NCBI GenBank assembly: GCA_044361365.1
Contig: JBIKIW010000032.1
Span: forward strand, 1-15,179
Length of the DNA stretch: 15,179 nt
Source of the DNA: JBIKIW01 sp044361365
GTDB taxonomy: Bacteria > Patescibacteriota > JACMRA01
Direction of reading: 5' to 3'
A program made the translations under genes and the position numbers. Within the stretch, counting starts at the first letter, position 1. Each line of letters opens with the position of its first letter. The notes under the pieces are model-generated. The model had not been told where the DNA came from. It did no database searches and saw nothing but the letters and a program-made list of their open reading frames with translations. Shown in pieces: positions 8,253-14,612 of this stretch.

Positions 8253-8378
8253 TTAATTAGTTTCGTCTATCCAATCACTAGTTATTTTAGACCACAGTTT
8301 AGAAAACATAGGGTTTGTTGACGAGTGACCGCATGGGATTTCAACATACTGTTTTTCTGTCGGTTTACATTCTATCAT
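8253..8378 (-). pseudogene. Orphan 41-residue fragment resembling an alpha/beta-hydrolase C-terminus
   Basis: Between the second SDR and the hydrolase, the - strand has a short frame from an ATG at 8378, inside the end of the SDR gene, to TAA at 8253. It reads KQYVEIPCGHSSTNP and then an amphipathic KLWSKITSDWIDE tail. The VEIPCGHS stretch resembles the final strand and catalytic histidine of alpha/beta hydrolases, and the tail resembles their last helix. The nucleophile and acid are missing. It is not in frame with the hydrolase that follows and is not a copy of its tail. I read it as the remains of a second hydrolase whose 5' part was lost. A small real gene coupled to the SDR stop is the alternative. 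Confidence 0.45.
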
Positions 8379-9081
8379 AAATCTGTGTTGGTATTAGTTT
8401 TAAAATTTCCCCAATAATTTTCCAACGTCTGGTTATATAAACGATTTTCTTTTTTCTTTTTATTGCGTCAAAAATTTGCTTCGTTGCTTTATCTACTGAT
8501 GCAACCCAAAACAGTCCTTCACCTTTTGCCATTGCAGTATCAACAAATCCAGGTCGAATATCTGTCACAAAAATTTGAGTTTTGAGTTTATTTGCTTTTT
8601 GTCTAAGCCCTTCTAAATAATTTATTTGATATGCTTTGGTTGCATTGTAAGCAGGCGCAATGCTATTTCCACGAAGTCCGCCAACAGAACTGATTGCAAC
8701 TAAATGTCCTGACTTTTGGGTTTCAAAATGATGGAACGCCCAATTCGCAATACAAGTAAAACCTGTTACATTCGTTTCAATTGTACGCTTCTCAATTTCA
8801 TAGTCAAGTTTCTCATTTAAGTCGCCTGTTCCTGAACTAATTATTAGTAAGTCAAGACCGCCAAGTTGCTTTGTCAAGTCTTCTAAATTTTCAACTATTC
8901 TGTTGTTGTCTGTTATATCAAAAGTTTTGGGATAAAATAAGTTTGGATTTTGAGATTTTAATTCGTCAAGTAATTCTGCTCGTCTACCAGTAATTCCAAC
9001 ATTATAGTTTTCGTCTGCCAATTTTTGGGCAAGTCCTTTTCCGATTCCTGATGTCGCACCGATTATTATTGCTTTTTTCAT
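8365..9081 (-). CDS. Short-chain dehydrogenase/reductase (second, distinct SDR)
   Basis: A 238-residue SDR with the cofactor motif GATSGIG (8-14), catalytic serine in VAISSVGG, the YNATK pair (Y and K four apart) and DIRPGFVDTAM after the active site. The usual NNAG is replaced by SSGTG in LLIISSGTGD, a change seen in some divergent SDRs. The C-terminus ends RRWKIIGEILKLIPTQIYDRM, the basic helical tail common to a group of small membrane-associated SDRs, so it appears complete. The substrate is unknown. It is not a duplicate of the SDR at 5212-6105; the two belong to different subfamilies. The end overlaps the hydrolase fragment by 14 bases, and the amine oxidase lies 57 bases upstream. Confidence 0.9.
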   Translation of the reverse strand: MKKAIIIGATSGIGKGLAQKLADENYNVGITGRRAELLDELKSQNPNLFYPKTFDITDNNRIVENLEDLTKQLGGLDLLIISSGTGDLNEKLDYEIEKRTIETNVTGFTCIANWAFHHFETQKSGHLVAISSVGGLRGNSIAPAYNATKAYQINYLEGLRQKANKLKTQIFVTDIRPGFVDTAMAKGEGLFWVASVDKATKQIFDAIKRKKKIVYITRRWKIIGEILKLIPTQIYDRM

Positions 9082-9138
9082 ATTAAAGTGTTTATTTTTT
9101 TGATTACTATTTTATGTTTCAATAAAAAGTTAATATTT

Positions 9139-10416
9139 TTACACCATCTCTAAAATTTCATCTGCAACCCTTTTACCACTATAATATGCACCATTTACAG
9201 TAGCATAGTTTGGGTCTGTTGCTTCACCTGCCCAAAAGATTTTGTTATTTATTGGTTTTGCTAAAGATTCAATAATATCAGGACTGGCCTGAGCTGGAAT
9301 ATATGAATACGCACCCGAACTAAACTCTTCATCTTTCCATATCTGCACCAGGCTTTTAATTGGTTTGAGATTGGTTTTGTTTAATTTTTTCTCTAGATCT
9401 TTTACTGCCAAATCAATTATTTCATCTTGGCTTAAAGTGTATAATTTCCTGGCTTTATCTGCCGACACCCAACCAACCAAAATCTCACCATTATAATTTT
9501 CATCAGCAGTAATTGTAGCTTTCCACCAGACTGGTATTTCATCTTCAAAAACATCGAGTATGTTCACATCAGGGGTAAGTATTTTTTCATCAAACTTTAG
9601 AAATATCTTAACTATATCACACACTCCAAAACTTTCTATAGCTTGTATCTTGTCTTCTGGTAACTCTGGTACAAATTGAATATTTGGTTTTTTCAGTACA
9701 GCCACAGGAACTGTTAACACAATTTTATGTGATTTATACACACTTGCATCTGTAGTCTGCACTTCAATTTCATTATTTTCCCAATTGACCATTGTTACTG
9801 GTTTTGCAAGCTCGATTTGTAATTTTTCGGCTAAAATCTTGTATATTTGATTATAACCACCGAAGATTTTAAAGTCTTTCTCGCCTAACATTTCGCCGTT
9901 TTTAACCATTTGATCAAACCTATTTAACACAGCAAGGGCGTTTATCTTTTCCGCTCTTTCTGTATCTACGACATATCCTGCTTCGATTTCGCTAATTAAT
10001 TCTGGATCAACCTCAATTCGTTTTAAATATGATAAAATATCTTCAGTTGGTTTTGGTGATGGGATTTGCTTAGACTCCAATGCTTTGAAAAAGTATCGAA
10101 AATCTGTTAGGTCTATACTTTCATCCTTGTCCTCGTCATTAACCAGTCTTATAGTTTTAAGATTCTGACTATTTATTAATTCCCAGGTTGGCGTAGTGGT
10201 TGTGTGAACCAGCTCAGCCCCTAAATCTATAGCAAATTCTGAATCAAATTCTGTGGTGGTGTGTATTCTACCCCCGATTCTATCGTTTGCTTCCAGTACG
10301 ATTACAGACAAGCCTTTGTTTTGTAGGTCATAAGCAGCTTTCAAGCCAGCTATGCCAGCACCGATTGCGATTACATCGTATATTTTTTGAGTTGTGGTTG
10401 AGTTATTTTTAGACAT
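9139..10416 (-). CDS. FAD-dependent flavin-containing amine oxidase
   Basis: A 425-residue oxidoreductase of the monoamine/polyamine oxidase superfamily. The Rossmann motif GAGIAG (19-24) is followed by the ribose-binding E42 and ANDRIGGRIHT (43-53), which form the adenine and pyrophosphate site. A conserved DLGAELVH follows at 64-71, and the second FAD motif FWAGEATDPNYATVNGAYYSG lies near the C-terminus. Such enzymes oxidise amines with oxygen, releasing aldehyde, ammonia and peroxide. The exact substrate cannot be read, and a desaturase-like role is possible. No signal peptide or C-terminal membrane anchor is seen. It is the most upstream gene of the middle block, with a TATACT sequence so close to the ATG that its mRNA might be nearly leaderless. 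Confidence 0.9.
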   Translation of the reverse strand: MSKNNSTTTQKIYDVIAIGAGIAGLKAAYDLQNKGLSVIVLEANDRIGGRIHTTTEFDSEFAIDLGAELVHTTTTPTWELINSQNLKTIRLVNDEDKDESIDLTDFRYFFKALESKQIPSPKPTEDILSYLKRIEVDPELISEIEAGYVVDTERAEKINALAVLNRFDQMVKNGEMLGEKDFKIFGGYNQIYKILAEKLQIELAKPVTMVNWENNEIEVQTTDASVYKSHKIVLTVPVAVLKKPNIQFVPELPEDKIQAIESFGVCDIVKIFLKFDEKILTPDVNILDVFEDEIPVWWKATITADENYNGEILVGWVSADKARKLYTLSQDEIIDLAVKDLEKKLNKTNLKPIKSLVQIWKDEEFSSGAYSYIPAQASPDIIESLAKPINNKIFWAGEATDPNYATVNGAYYSGKRVADEILEMV

Positions 10417-10646
10417 ATATATAGTATAAATTATTTTTTAAAGTGAGTTAGGTTTATTTGTGAATTAATTTTTGTTTGTAAAGATAAATAATGAAAAATG
10501 CCTATATTTCCTATGGCGGACTTTTAGACAACTTTTTGAAATTATTGACTAGAACGAATCCAATTTTAAGCTCGGGTTTAGTTGCTCTTTGGTTGGTAAA
10601 AATAGGTAAATTTAACATAAAATTTAGTTCTTTTAAGCAATTGCTA
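10417..10646. other. Intergenic gap between MFS and amine oxidase genes
   Basis: This 230-base gap separates the two - strand blocks. It contains a 10-bp palindrome AGCAATTGCT (10636-10645) just past the MFS stop, without a loop or T-run, and a TATACT hexamer (10423-10428 on the - strand) close to the amine oxidase ATG. Short open frames on both strands show no recognisable protein. I see no clear terminator or RNA gene. Confidence 0.5.
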
Positions 10647-11873
10647 TCAATCAAATCCCAAGTCAAATCTTTTTCTCATTATAGGATTGAAAATATAGTT
10701 TAGAATGGCTACAAATAGCATACCAAAACCCGCAATCCAAAACGTAGCTTCGATATTGTATGAAGCAATAAACCCAGCCAAAGCTTGCCCGACTGGATCT
10801 ACTGCAATCGTGGCAAATATTATCAAGCTACTAATTCGCCCAAGAATTTGACTGTTTATAGATGTTTGTAGCCATGTATTAGTTATTGTAGAATCAAATA
10901 AAACTACAACCCCACAAATTGTTAAGGCTAGAAATATTACCCAAACAGAGGAAGCCAAAGCAAAAGTGATAAAAACTAGTAAATATAAAAACGAGGTTAA
11001 AAATATAAATTTACCTGGATATTTTATCCTTTTTAGCTTGTTTAAAAAAGGTAAACCAAGGAAAAAGCCAAGACCAAAAAATAGTGTACACAAACCATAT
11101 ATATCAGAACCCAAACTAAATTTATTTTTGAATAATAATAAAAGACCAATTGAAACTGCACCCGTTACAAATATGTTGGATGTTGAGCTAAAAATTAAAA
11201 CTGTTCTAACAACTGTATTTTGTTTAGCTTCTTGAACACCTTCTTTAAAATCTTGCCACCACGATAGTTTGTTTTTCTTCTTGGAACTATCTTCTGTTTT
11301 TATATTTAAAATTGTACCATAGCTAAAAGCACTTAAAATATAGATAACTAGTGAACATATGATACCTCCTAATATTCCACCTTTAGCAATCACAAAGCCA
11401 GCTAAAACTGAGCCTAGAATAGCAGTAAGTTGCTCTACTCCCGATATTAGACCATTGGCTTTTAATAAATCTTTTTTCTCAACAATACGTGGGGTGATAC
11501 TACCTCCAGCAGGCAAACTAACCCCATCAGTTATACCAAAGACTAATGCTACTATTCCTAGCAATATTAAATTTTGAGATCCCACAAACCAAGTTAGTAA
11601 AAGTATAATCAGACCCGCAGATTGAATAAAATTATTAGCAAATAAAAGGAGTTGAGGTCTAAACCTGTCAGACAAAATTCCACCAAAAGGCAGCATAATA
11701 ATTCTACCAATAGCGTTACATATAAGAATAGCTGAAAGTACGATAGGGTTATCAATTATTGATAGAGCTATAAAAGGCAATAAAACAATAAAATATTGAT
11801 CGGCAACTTTGCCTAAAAAATCACCTAAAAAGAAGCGAGTAAATATAGAATTCTTTTTAAATAATTCAAACAT
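10647..11873 (-). CDS. Major facilitator superfamily exporter
   Basis: A 408-residue, 12-helix transporter of the EntS-like MFS group. I start at the ATG at 11873; a TTG two codons earlier would add only two residues. The N-terminal FTRFFLGDFLGKVADQYF, the loop LPFGGILSDRF between helices 2 and 3, and the repeated hydrophobic segments are typical. The central cytoplasmic loop is basic (KTEDSSKKKNKLSWWQDF). It follows the TetR gene by 20 bases on the same strand, and both lie in an operon with a Coq4-like gene. That arrangement suggests the regulator responds to a compound the pump exports. The substrate is unknown: a siderophore, drug or lipid-soluble quinone are open options. It ends in TGA. 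Confidence 0.9.
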   Translation of the reverse strand: MFELFKKNSIFTRFFLGDFLGKVADQYFIVLLPFIALSIIDNPIVLSAILICNAIGRIIMLPFGGILSDRFRPQLLLFANNFIQSAGLIILLLTWFVGSQNLILLGIVALVFGITDGVSLPAGGSITPRIVEKKDLLKANGLISGVEQLTAILGSVLAGFVIAKGGILGGIICSLVIYILSAFSYGTILNIKTEDSSKKKNKLSWWQDFKEGVQEAKQNTVVRTVLIFSSTSNIFVTGAVSIGLLLLFKNKFSLGSDIYGLCTLFFGLGFFLGLPFLNKLKRIKYPGKFIFLTSFLYLLVFITFALASSVWVIFLALTICGVVVLFDSTITNTWLQTSINSQILGRISSLIIFATIAVDPVGQALAGFIASYNIEATFWIAGFGMLFVAILNYIFNPIMRKRFDLGFD

Positions 11874-11893
11874 ATGCAAAGAATATTTTGTAT

Positions 11894-12439
11894 TTAAATT
11901 TCCTGAATTTGTCTTTTAGCCTCTTCAGAGAATTTCTCCCAATCATTTTTAGAAAAAATATAAACTTCAAGCATTTGATTAATCCATATAGCATCTATGC
12001 TGATAATGATCATTTTTGATTTCATCGTGTTTCCACCATCTTCCTGAATACAGGTGTCTATTTGAGCATAAAATTCCTGAAATGGTTTCATCAAGTTTTT
12101 GTCATAAACTGAAGCGACTAATATAGCACTTACTAATTTTTCTTCGTTTTCAGAAATTGCCTCTTCTGTTGATTGTAAATATATTGAGGGGGTGCGTCCA
12201 GGGTGCGGCTTTATAGACTTTATCTGCCTTAAAATGCTATCTAAATAGGTATCAAAGTTTTCTCTAACAATAGCTTTAATTAGCTCTTCTTTTGATGGAT
12301 AGTGGTGTAAAAGACCGCCTTTGCTGACCCCAGCTTTTTTTGCCACCTCGTTTAAGGAAAACTTTTGTAATCCGTCGTTTATTATAAGCTCGATACAAGC
12401 GTTTAAAATAGTCTTTTTAAGATTTGTTGATTCTTTCAT
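11894..12439 (-). CDS. TetR/AcrR family transcriptional repressor
   Basis: A 181-residue regulator. The N-terminal DNA-binding domain has the helix-turn-helix FSLNEVAKKAGVSKGGLLHH (27-46), followed by YPSKEELI, the standard TetR signature. The all-helical remainder (about 60-181) would be the ligand-binding and dimer domain, ending with a hydrophobic IDAIWINQMLEVYIF helix. It lies 13 bases after the Coq4-like gene and 20 bases before the exporter, so the three are most likely one transcript. The promoter of that transcript carries a palindrome in its spacer, which makes autorepression likely. The inducer is unknown. No Shine-Dalgarno is seen. Confidence 0.94.
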   Translation of the reverse strand: MKESTNLKKTILNACIELIINDGLQKFSLNEVAKKAGVSKGGLLHHYPSKEELIKAIVRENFDTYLDSILRQIKSIKPHPGRTPSIYLQSTEEAISENEEKLVSAILVASVYDKNLMKPFQEFYAQIDTCIQEDGGNTMKSKMIIISIDAIWINQMLEVYIFSKNDWEKFSEEAKRQIQEI

Positions 12440-12452
12440 AATATTGCAGTTT

Positions 12453-13100
12453 TTAATTTTTTAATGATACTCTAAGTGTCTCCAAATCTTCATTCCAAAG
12501 CTCTTCCCATTTAATTCCAAACAAAGGTTTGTAAGTTTTGCCAAGTGTGTAGCCTTCAGATATTGCGGCGAATATACTGTCCATTTTTGTTGAATCTCCA
12601 GAATTAATAGCTCCTAAAATCTGACTGATTATAACAAATCCAATTTCTGGACTAGGAGATTGGGAGTGATAAAAAGCCTGTAGGGCCACCTCGCCGTATA
12701 CATCAACACCTAAGCCTGTGACAACATGCCAAATATCATGAGTTTTTCTGTTGCGATTCTCTAAGAAGCTAAAAATATCTTGATTTTTATCGTGTGGGTA
12801 AAAGTCTGGCTTAAATCCTGATTTTAACATGTGACTAGCGTAAGCTTTTGCTAAACTATTTTCCTTATACGTTGAAAGTGCTTCTATATCATATTGTTCT
12901 TCTACCCAGATTGGATTTTTAGACTCATACATTTCAAGTATTCCTGGGTTTTGGGATATAAACAATTCGGTTTCTTTTTCTACATCAGTTCTTTTTATTC
13001 CTTCACTGACGGCATCATATAATTTAAAGACAACTGGTATATTTCCTAGGTTTTCAGATAGTTGTAGTGTGTACAAGAGTATTTCTAAATTTTTGAACAT
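12453..13100 (-). CDS. Coq4-like protein with intact HDxxH-x11-E motif
   Basis: A 215-residue protein resembling the ubiquinone-biosynthesis protein COQ4. The diagnostic motif is THDIWHVVTG followed by YGEVALQAF: H121, D122, H125 and E137, matching the Zn-binding HDxxH-x11-E of the family. The N-terminal LSENLGNIPVVFKLYD region and C-terminal LGKTYKPLFGIKWEELW also fit. In eukaryotes COQ4 is needed for CoQ assembly and for removing the ring C1 carboxyl. Bacterial homologues are mostly uncharacterised. Here it is the first gene of an operon with a TetR regulator and an MFS exporter, and no other quinone gene is visible. A role on a quinone, isoprenoid or imported lipid-like compound is inference. 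Confidence 0.85.
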   Translation of the reverse strand: MFKNLEILLYTLQLSENLGNIPVVFKLYDAVSEGIKRTDVEKETELFISQNPGILEMYESKNPIWVEEQYDIEALSTYKENSLAKAYASHMLKSGFKPDFYPHDKNQDIFSFLENRNRKTHDIWHVVTGLGVDVYGEVALQAFYHSQSPSPEIGFVIISQILGAINSGDSTKMDSIFAAISEGYTLGKTYKPLFGIKWEELWNEDLETLRVSLKN

Positions 13101-13150
13101 ATGCGGTTTTATGATTAATAATTTTTTGGTATTTTAAATACCATATTTTT

Positions 13151-13179
13151 ATTATACCGACCAGACGGTCTTTTGTCAA
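13151..13179 (-). promoter_or_regulatory. Consensus sigma70 promoter for the coq4-tetR-MFS operon
   Basis: On the - strand TTGACA (13174-13179) and TATAAT (13151-13156) are separated by exactly 17 bases, a perfect match to the sigma70 consensus in both boxes and spacing. Transcription should start near 13144, giving a leader of about 44 bases before the ATG at 13100. So perfect a site is expected to be strong unless repressed, which fits the operator in its spacer. Confidence 0.9.
13156..13170. promoter_or_regulatory. Probable TetR operator in the promoter spacer
   Basis: The spacer between the -35 and -10 boxes holds two overlapping palindromes: GACC-N4-GGTC at 13159-13170, and ACCG-N6-CGGT at 13156-13169. 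GACC/GGTC half-sites are common in TetR-family operators. A protein bound here would block RNA polymerase directly. The regulator encoded two genes downstream is the obvious ligand. The GC-rich palindrome stands out in very AT-rich intergenic DNA. Which of the two centres is used cannot be told. Confidence 0.75.
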
Positions 13180-13272
13180 ATATGTTCTCAAACTTTTACT
13201 AGAATGTTGGTTTTTTGTATATTAATAATACACAGCAAAAAAAATAAACTGCTGGTTAAAAATTTGAAAATT

Positions 13273-13560
13273 CTAGTTTTTATCATTTTTACTTAGCATT
13301 TCCTGAATCTTCTCTTCCTCCCATTTTTTATAGAAGTTCAAGTTTGGAAAATAAACAGACGCTGCTTCAAACATCAAACCAAGACCCCAACCAGCAATTA
13401 CCCAAAAGGACCAATCCCAGCTTTTATCTGGAATCCAATCAATACCAAATAAAAGTGCGTTTACTAGGACATAAATGGCAAAATTAATGTAAAAATTGCG
13501 AGTTTTAATTACTTGCTTTTTAGCTTGTTCATAAGTGATTTTGGGGTTAGTTTGAGACAT
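13273..13560 (-). CDS. 2TM domain membrane protein, copy 2
   Basis: A 95-residue paralogue of the 2TM protein at 6190-6468. It has the same plan: basic N-terminus with QVIKTRNFYIN, a first helix (about 25-41), the WDWSFW turn, a second helix containing GWGLGLMFEA, and the charged tail KWEEEKIQEML. About 63 of 92 aligned residues are identical without gaps. The function is unknown. It is the last gene of the reductase-membrane protein-peroxidase operon, 24 bases after the peroxidase gene. The 172-base gap that follows holds the promoter of the Coq4 operon. Confidence 0.87.
   Translation of the reverse strand: MSQTNPKITYEQAKKQVIKTRNFYINFAIYVLVNALLFGIDWIPDKSWDWSFWVIAGWGLGLMFEAASVYFPNLNFYKKWEEEKIQEMLSKNDKN
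13487..13515. repeat. 29-bp block shared with the first 2TM gene
   Basis: This is the partner of the block at 6395-6423, within the QVIKTRNFYIN coding part of the second 2TM gene. Identity at synonymous positions over the whole block suggests recent duplication or gene conversion rather than old paralogy. Confidence 0.85.
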
Positions 13561-13584
13561 AAAATTAATAGTTTGAATTTTTGC

Positions 13585-14064
13585 TTACTTTAGTAATTCT
13601 TTAATCTCCCCTTCCATCTCAATAGGTTCTGTTTGTGGAGCAAATCTTTTTACTGGCACTCCATTTTTATCAATCAAAAATTTGGTAAAATTCCATTTAA
13701 TATCTTCTGTGCCTAAAAGTCCAGGCAAAGACTCTTTGAGATATTTAAAAATTGGATGAGTGTTTTCTCCATTTACCTCTATCTTTTCAGTAATTAAAAA
13801 AGATACTCCGTAGTTTACCAGGCAATTTTCAGAGATATCTTTGGCGTCTCCAGGCTCTTGATTTCCAAACTGATTACACGGAAAACCGATGATTACCAAA
13901 CCCTTATCTTTGTAAGTTCCATTAAGTTTTTGCAAGCCTTCGTATTGAGGTGTGAGACCACATTTGCTGGCTGTATTTACAATCAAAATTACTTTATCTT
14001 GAAAGTCTGCAAAATTGATTTCTTTTCCTTGAAGTGAGTTGATTGTGTGGTTGTAGATAGACAT
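13585..14064 (-). CDS. Glutathione peroxidase family protein, cysteine type (probably thioredoxin-dependent)
   Basis: A 159-residue peroxidase of the GPx/BtuE family that reduces hydrogen peroxide and lipid or organic hydroperoxides. The active site is C35 in NTASKCGLTPQYEGL, with Q69 in FPCNQFGNQEPG and W124-N125 in IKWNFTKFL, which completes the Cys-Gln-Trp-Asn tetrad. It uses cysteine, not selenocysteine. C81 (ENCLVNYGVSF) sits where the resolving cysteine of thioredoxin-dependent members is found, so thioredoxin rather than glutathione is the likelier reductant. No signal peptide is visible. It lies 11 bases after the membrane gene and 24 before the 2TM gene, in an operon with a flavin/NAD reductase. 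Confidence 0.95.
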   Translation of the reverse strand: MSIYNHTINSLQGKEINFADFQDKVILIVNTASKCGLTPQYEGLQKLNGTYKDKGLVIIGFPCNQFGNQEPGDAKDISENCLVNYGVSFLITEKIEVNGENTHPIFKYLKESLPGLLGTEDIKWNFTKFLIDKNGVPVKRFAPQTEPIEMEGEIKELLK

Positions 14065-14075
14065 ATATAATATTT

Positions 14076-14612
14076 TTAATTTAAATTTTTTTTAAAATGA
14101 TTTACTGAAAAGGCAAAAATTAGTTTGAAAAAGTAAACAAACGGAAACCAGATAAATATTGATGGCAGGCTGAAAAATAAGGAAAAAATGGTAAATCCTA
14201 TAGTAACAATACCTCCTGAAATTTGCCTCTGATATTCATTTCTACTAAAAAACCTTACGATAATACTTGAAAACAACATAAACAAATACAAAAACCAAAA
14301 AGTTTGGAAACTTAAACCAAAAAATATAGTTAGTAGTAGCGGTTGTATAAAATGAACTGCTAAAAATATTATACTAAGTTTGTCTGATTTTTGATAAAAA
14401 CTGTTTGTAGATTTAGTTAGGTTAGATATTACTCCACCTGCTAAATCAGCTGTAACGATAAACGCAACTGTAGATTGTAAGATGCTCCAATTTAGGTTTT
14501 GAAATTTGGCAGTTACAAGCACTAAAATAGCCATTAAAATACCTGTAACATAAGTTAAAATAAGGTCTGTATTTTTAGGATTTTCTCCGTCTAAAAATTT
14601 GGTTAAATTCAT
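14076..14612 (-). CDS. Unrecognised integral membrane protein
   Basis: A 178-residue hydrophobic protein that I cannot assign to a family. It has about five membrane segments (roughly 18-36, 44-62, 78-98, 100-117 and 132-170, the last perhaps two helices), with basic ends (HFKKNLN at the C-terminus). The most distinctive stretch is TADLAGGVISNLTKSTNSFY (54-73), between helices 2 and 3. Its ATG shares four bases (ATGA) with the stop of the upstream reductase gene, so the two are surely translated together. The peroxidase follows after 11 bases. A membrane partner or electron acceptor of the reductase is possible, but no haem-ligand pattern is clear. Confidence 0.75.
   Translation of the reverse strand: MNLTKFLDGENPKNTDLILTYVTGILMAILVLVTAKFQNLNWSILQSTVAFIVTADLAGGVISNLTKSTNSFYQKSDKLSIIFLAVHFIQPLLLTIFFGLSFQTFWFLYLFMLFSSIIVRFFSRNEYQRQISGGIVTIGFTIFSLFFSLPSIFIWFPFVYFFKLIFAFSVNHFKKNLN

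Noticed and set aside
6944..10649. Recoding of TGA as glycine (code 25) because the genome may be CPR-like
   Set aside because: Long genes such as hsdR have no in-frame TGA, and TGA ends three genes, one of them in an ATGA overlap, so it acts as a stop.
10491..10703. A 70-codon + strand frame in the gap beside the MFS gene
   Set aside because: It runs into the 3' end of the MFS gene on the opposite strand, shows no recognisable domain, and its composition looks like chance AT-rich sequence.
13201..13272. A CAGCA/TGCTG hairpin and a TGTAT/ATACA hairpin as terminators of the 2TM operon
   Set aside because: Stems are only 5 bp, loops are long or AT-only, and the T-run lies on the wrong side for the - strand transcript.
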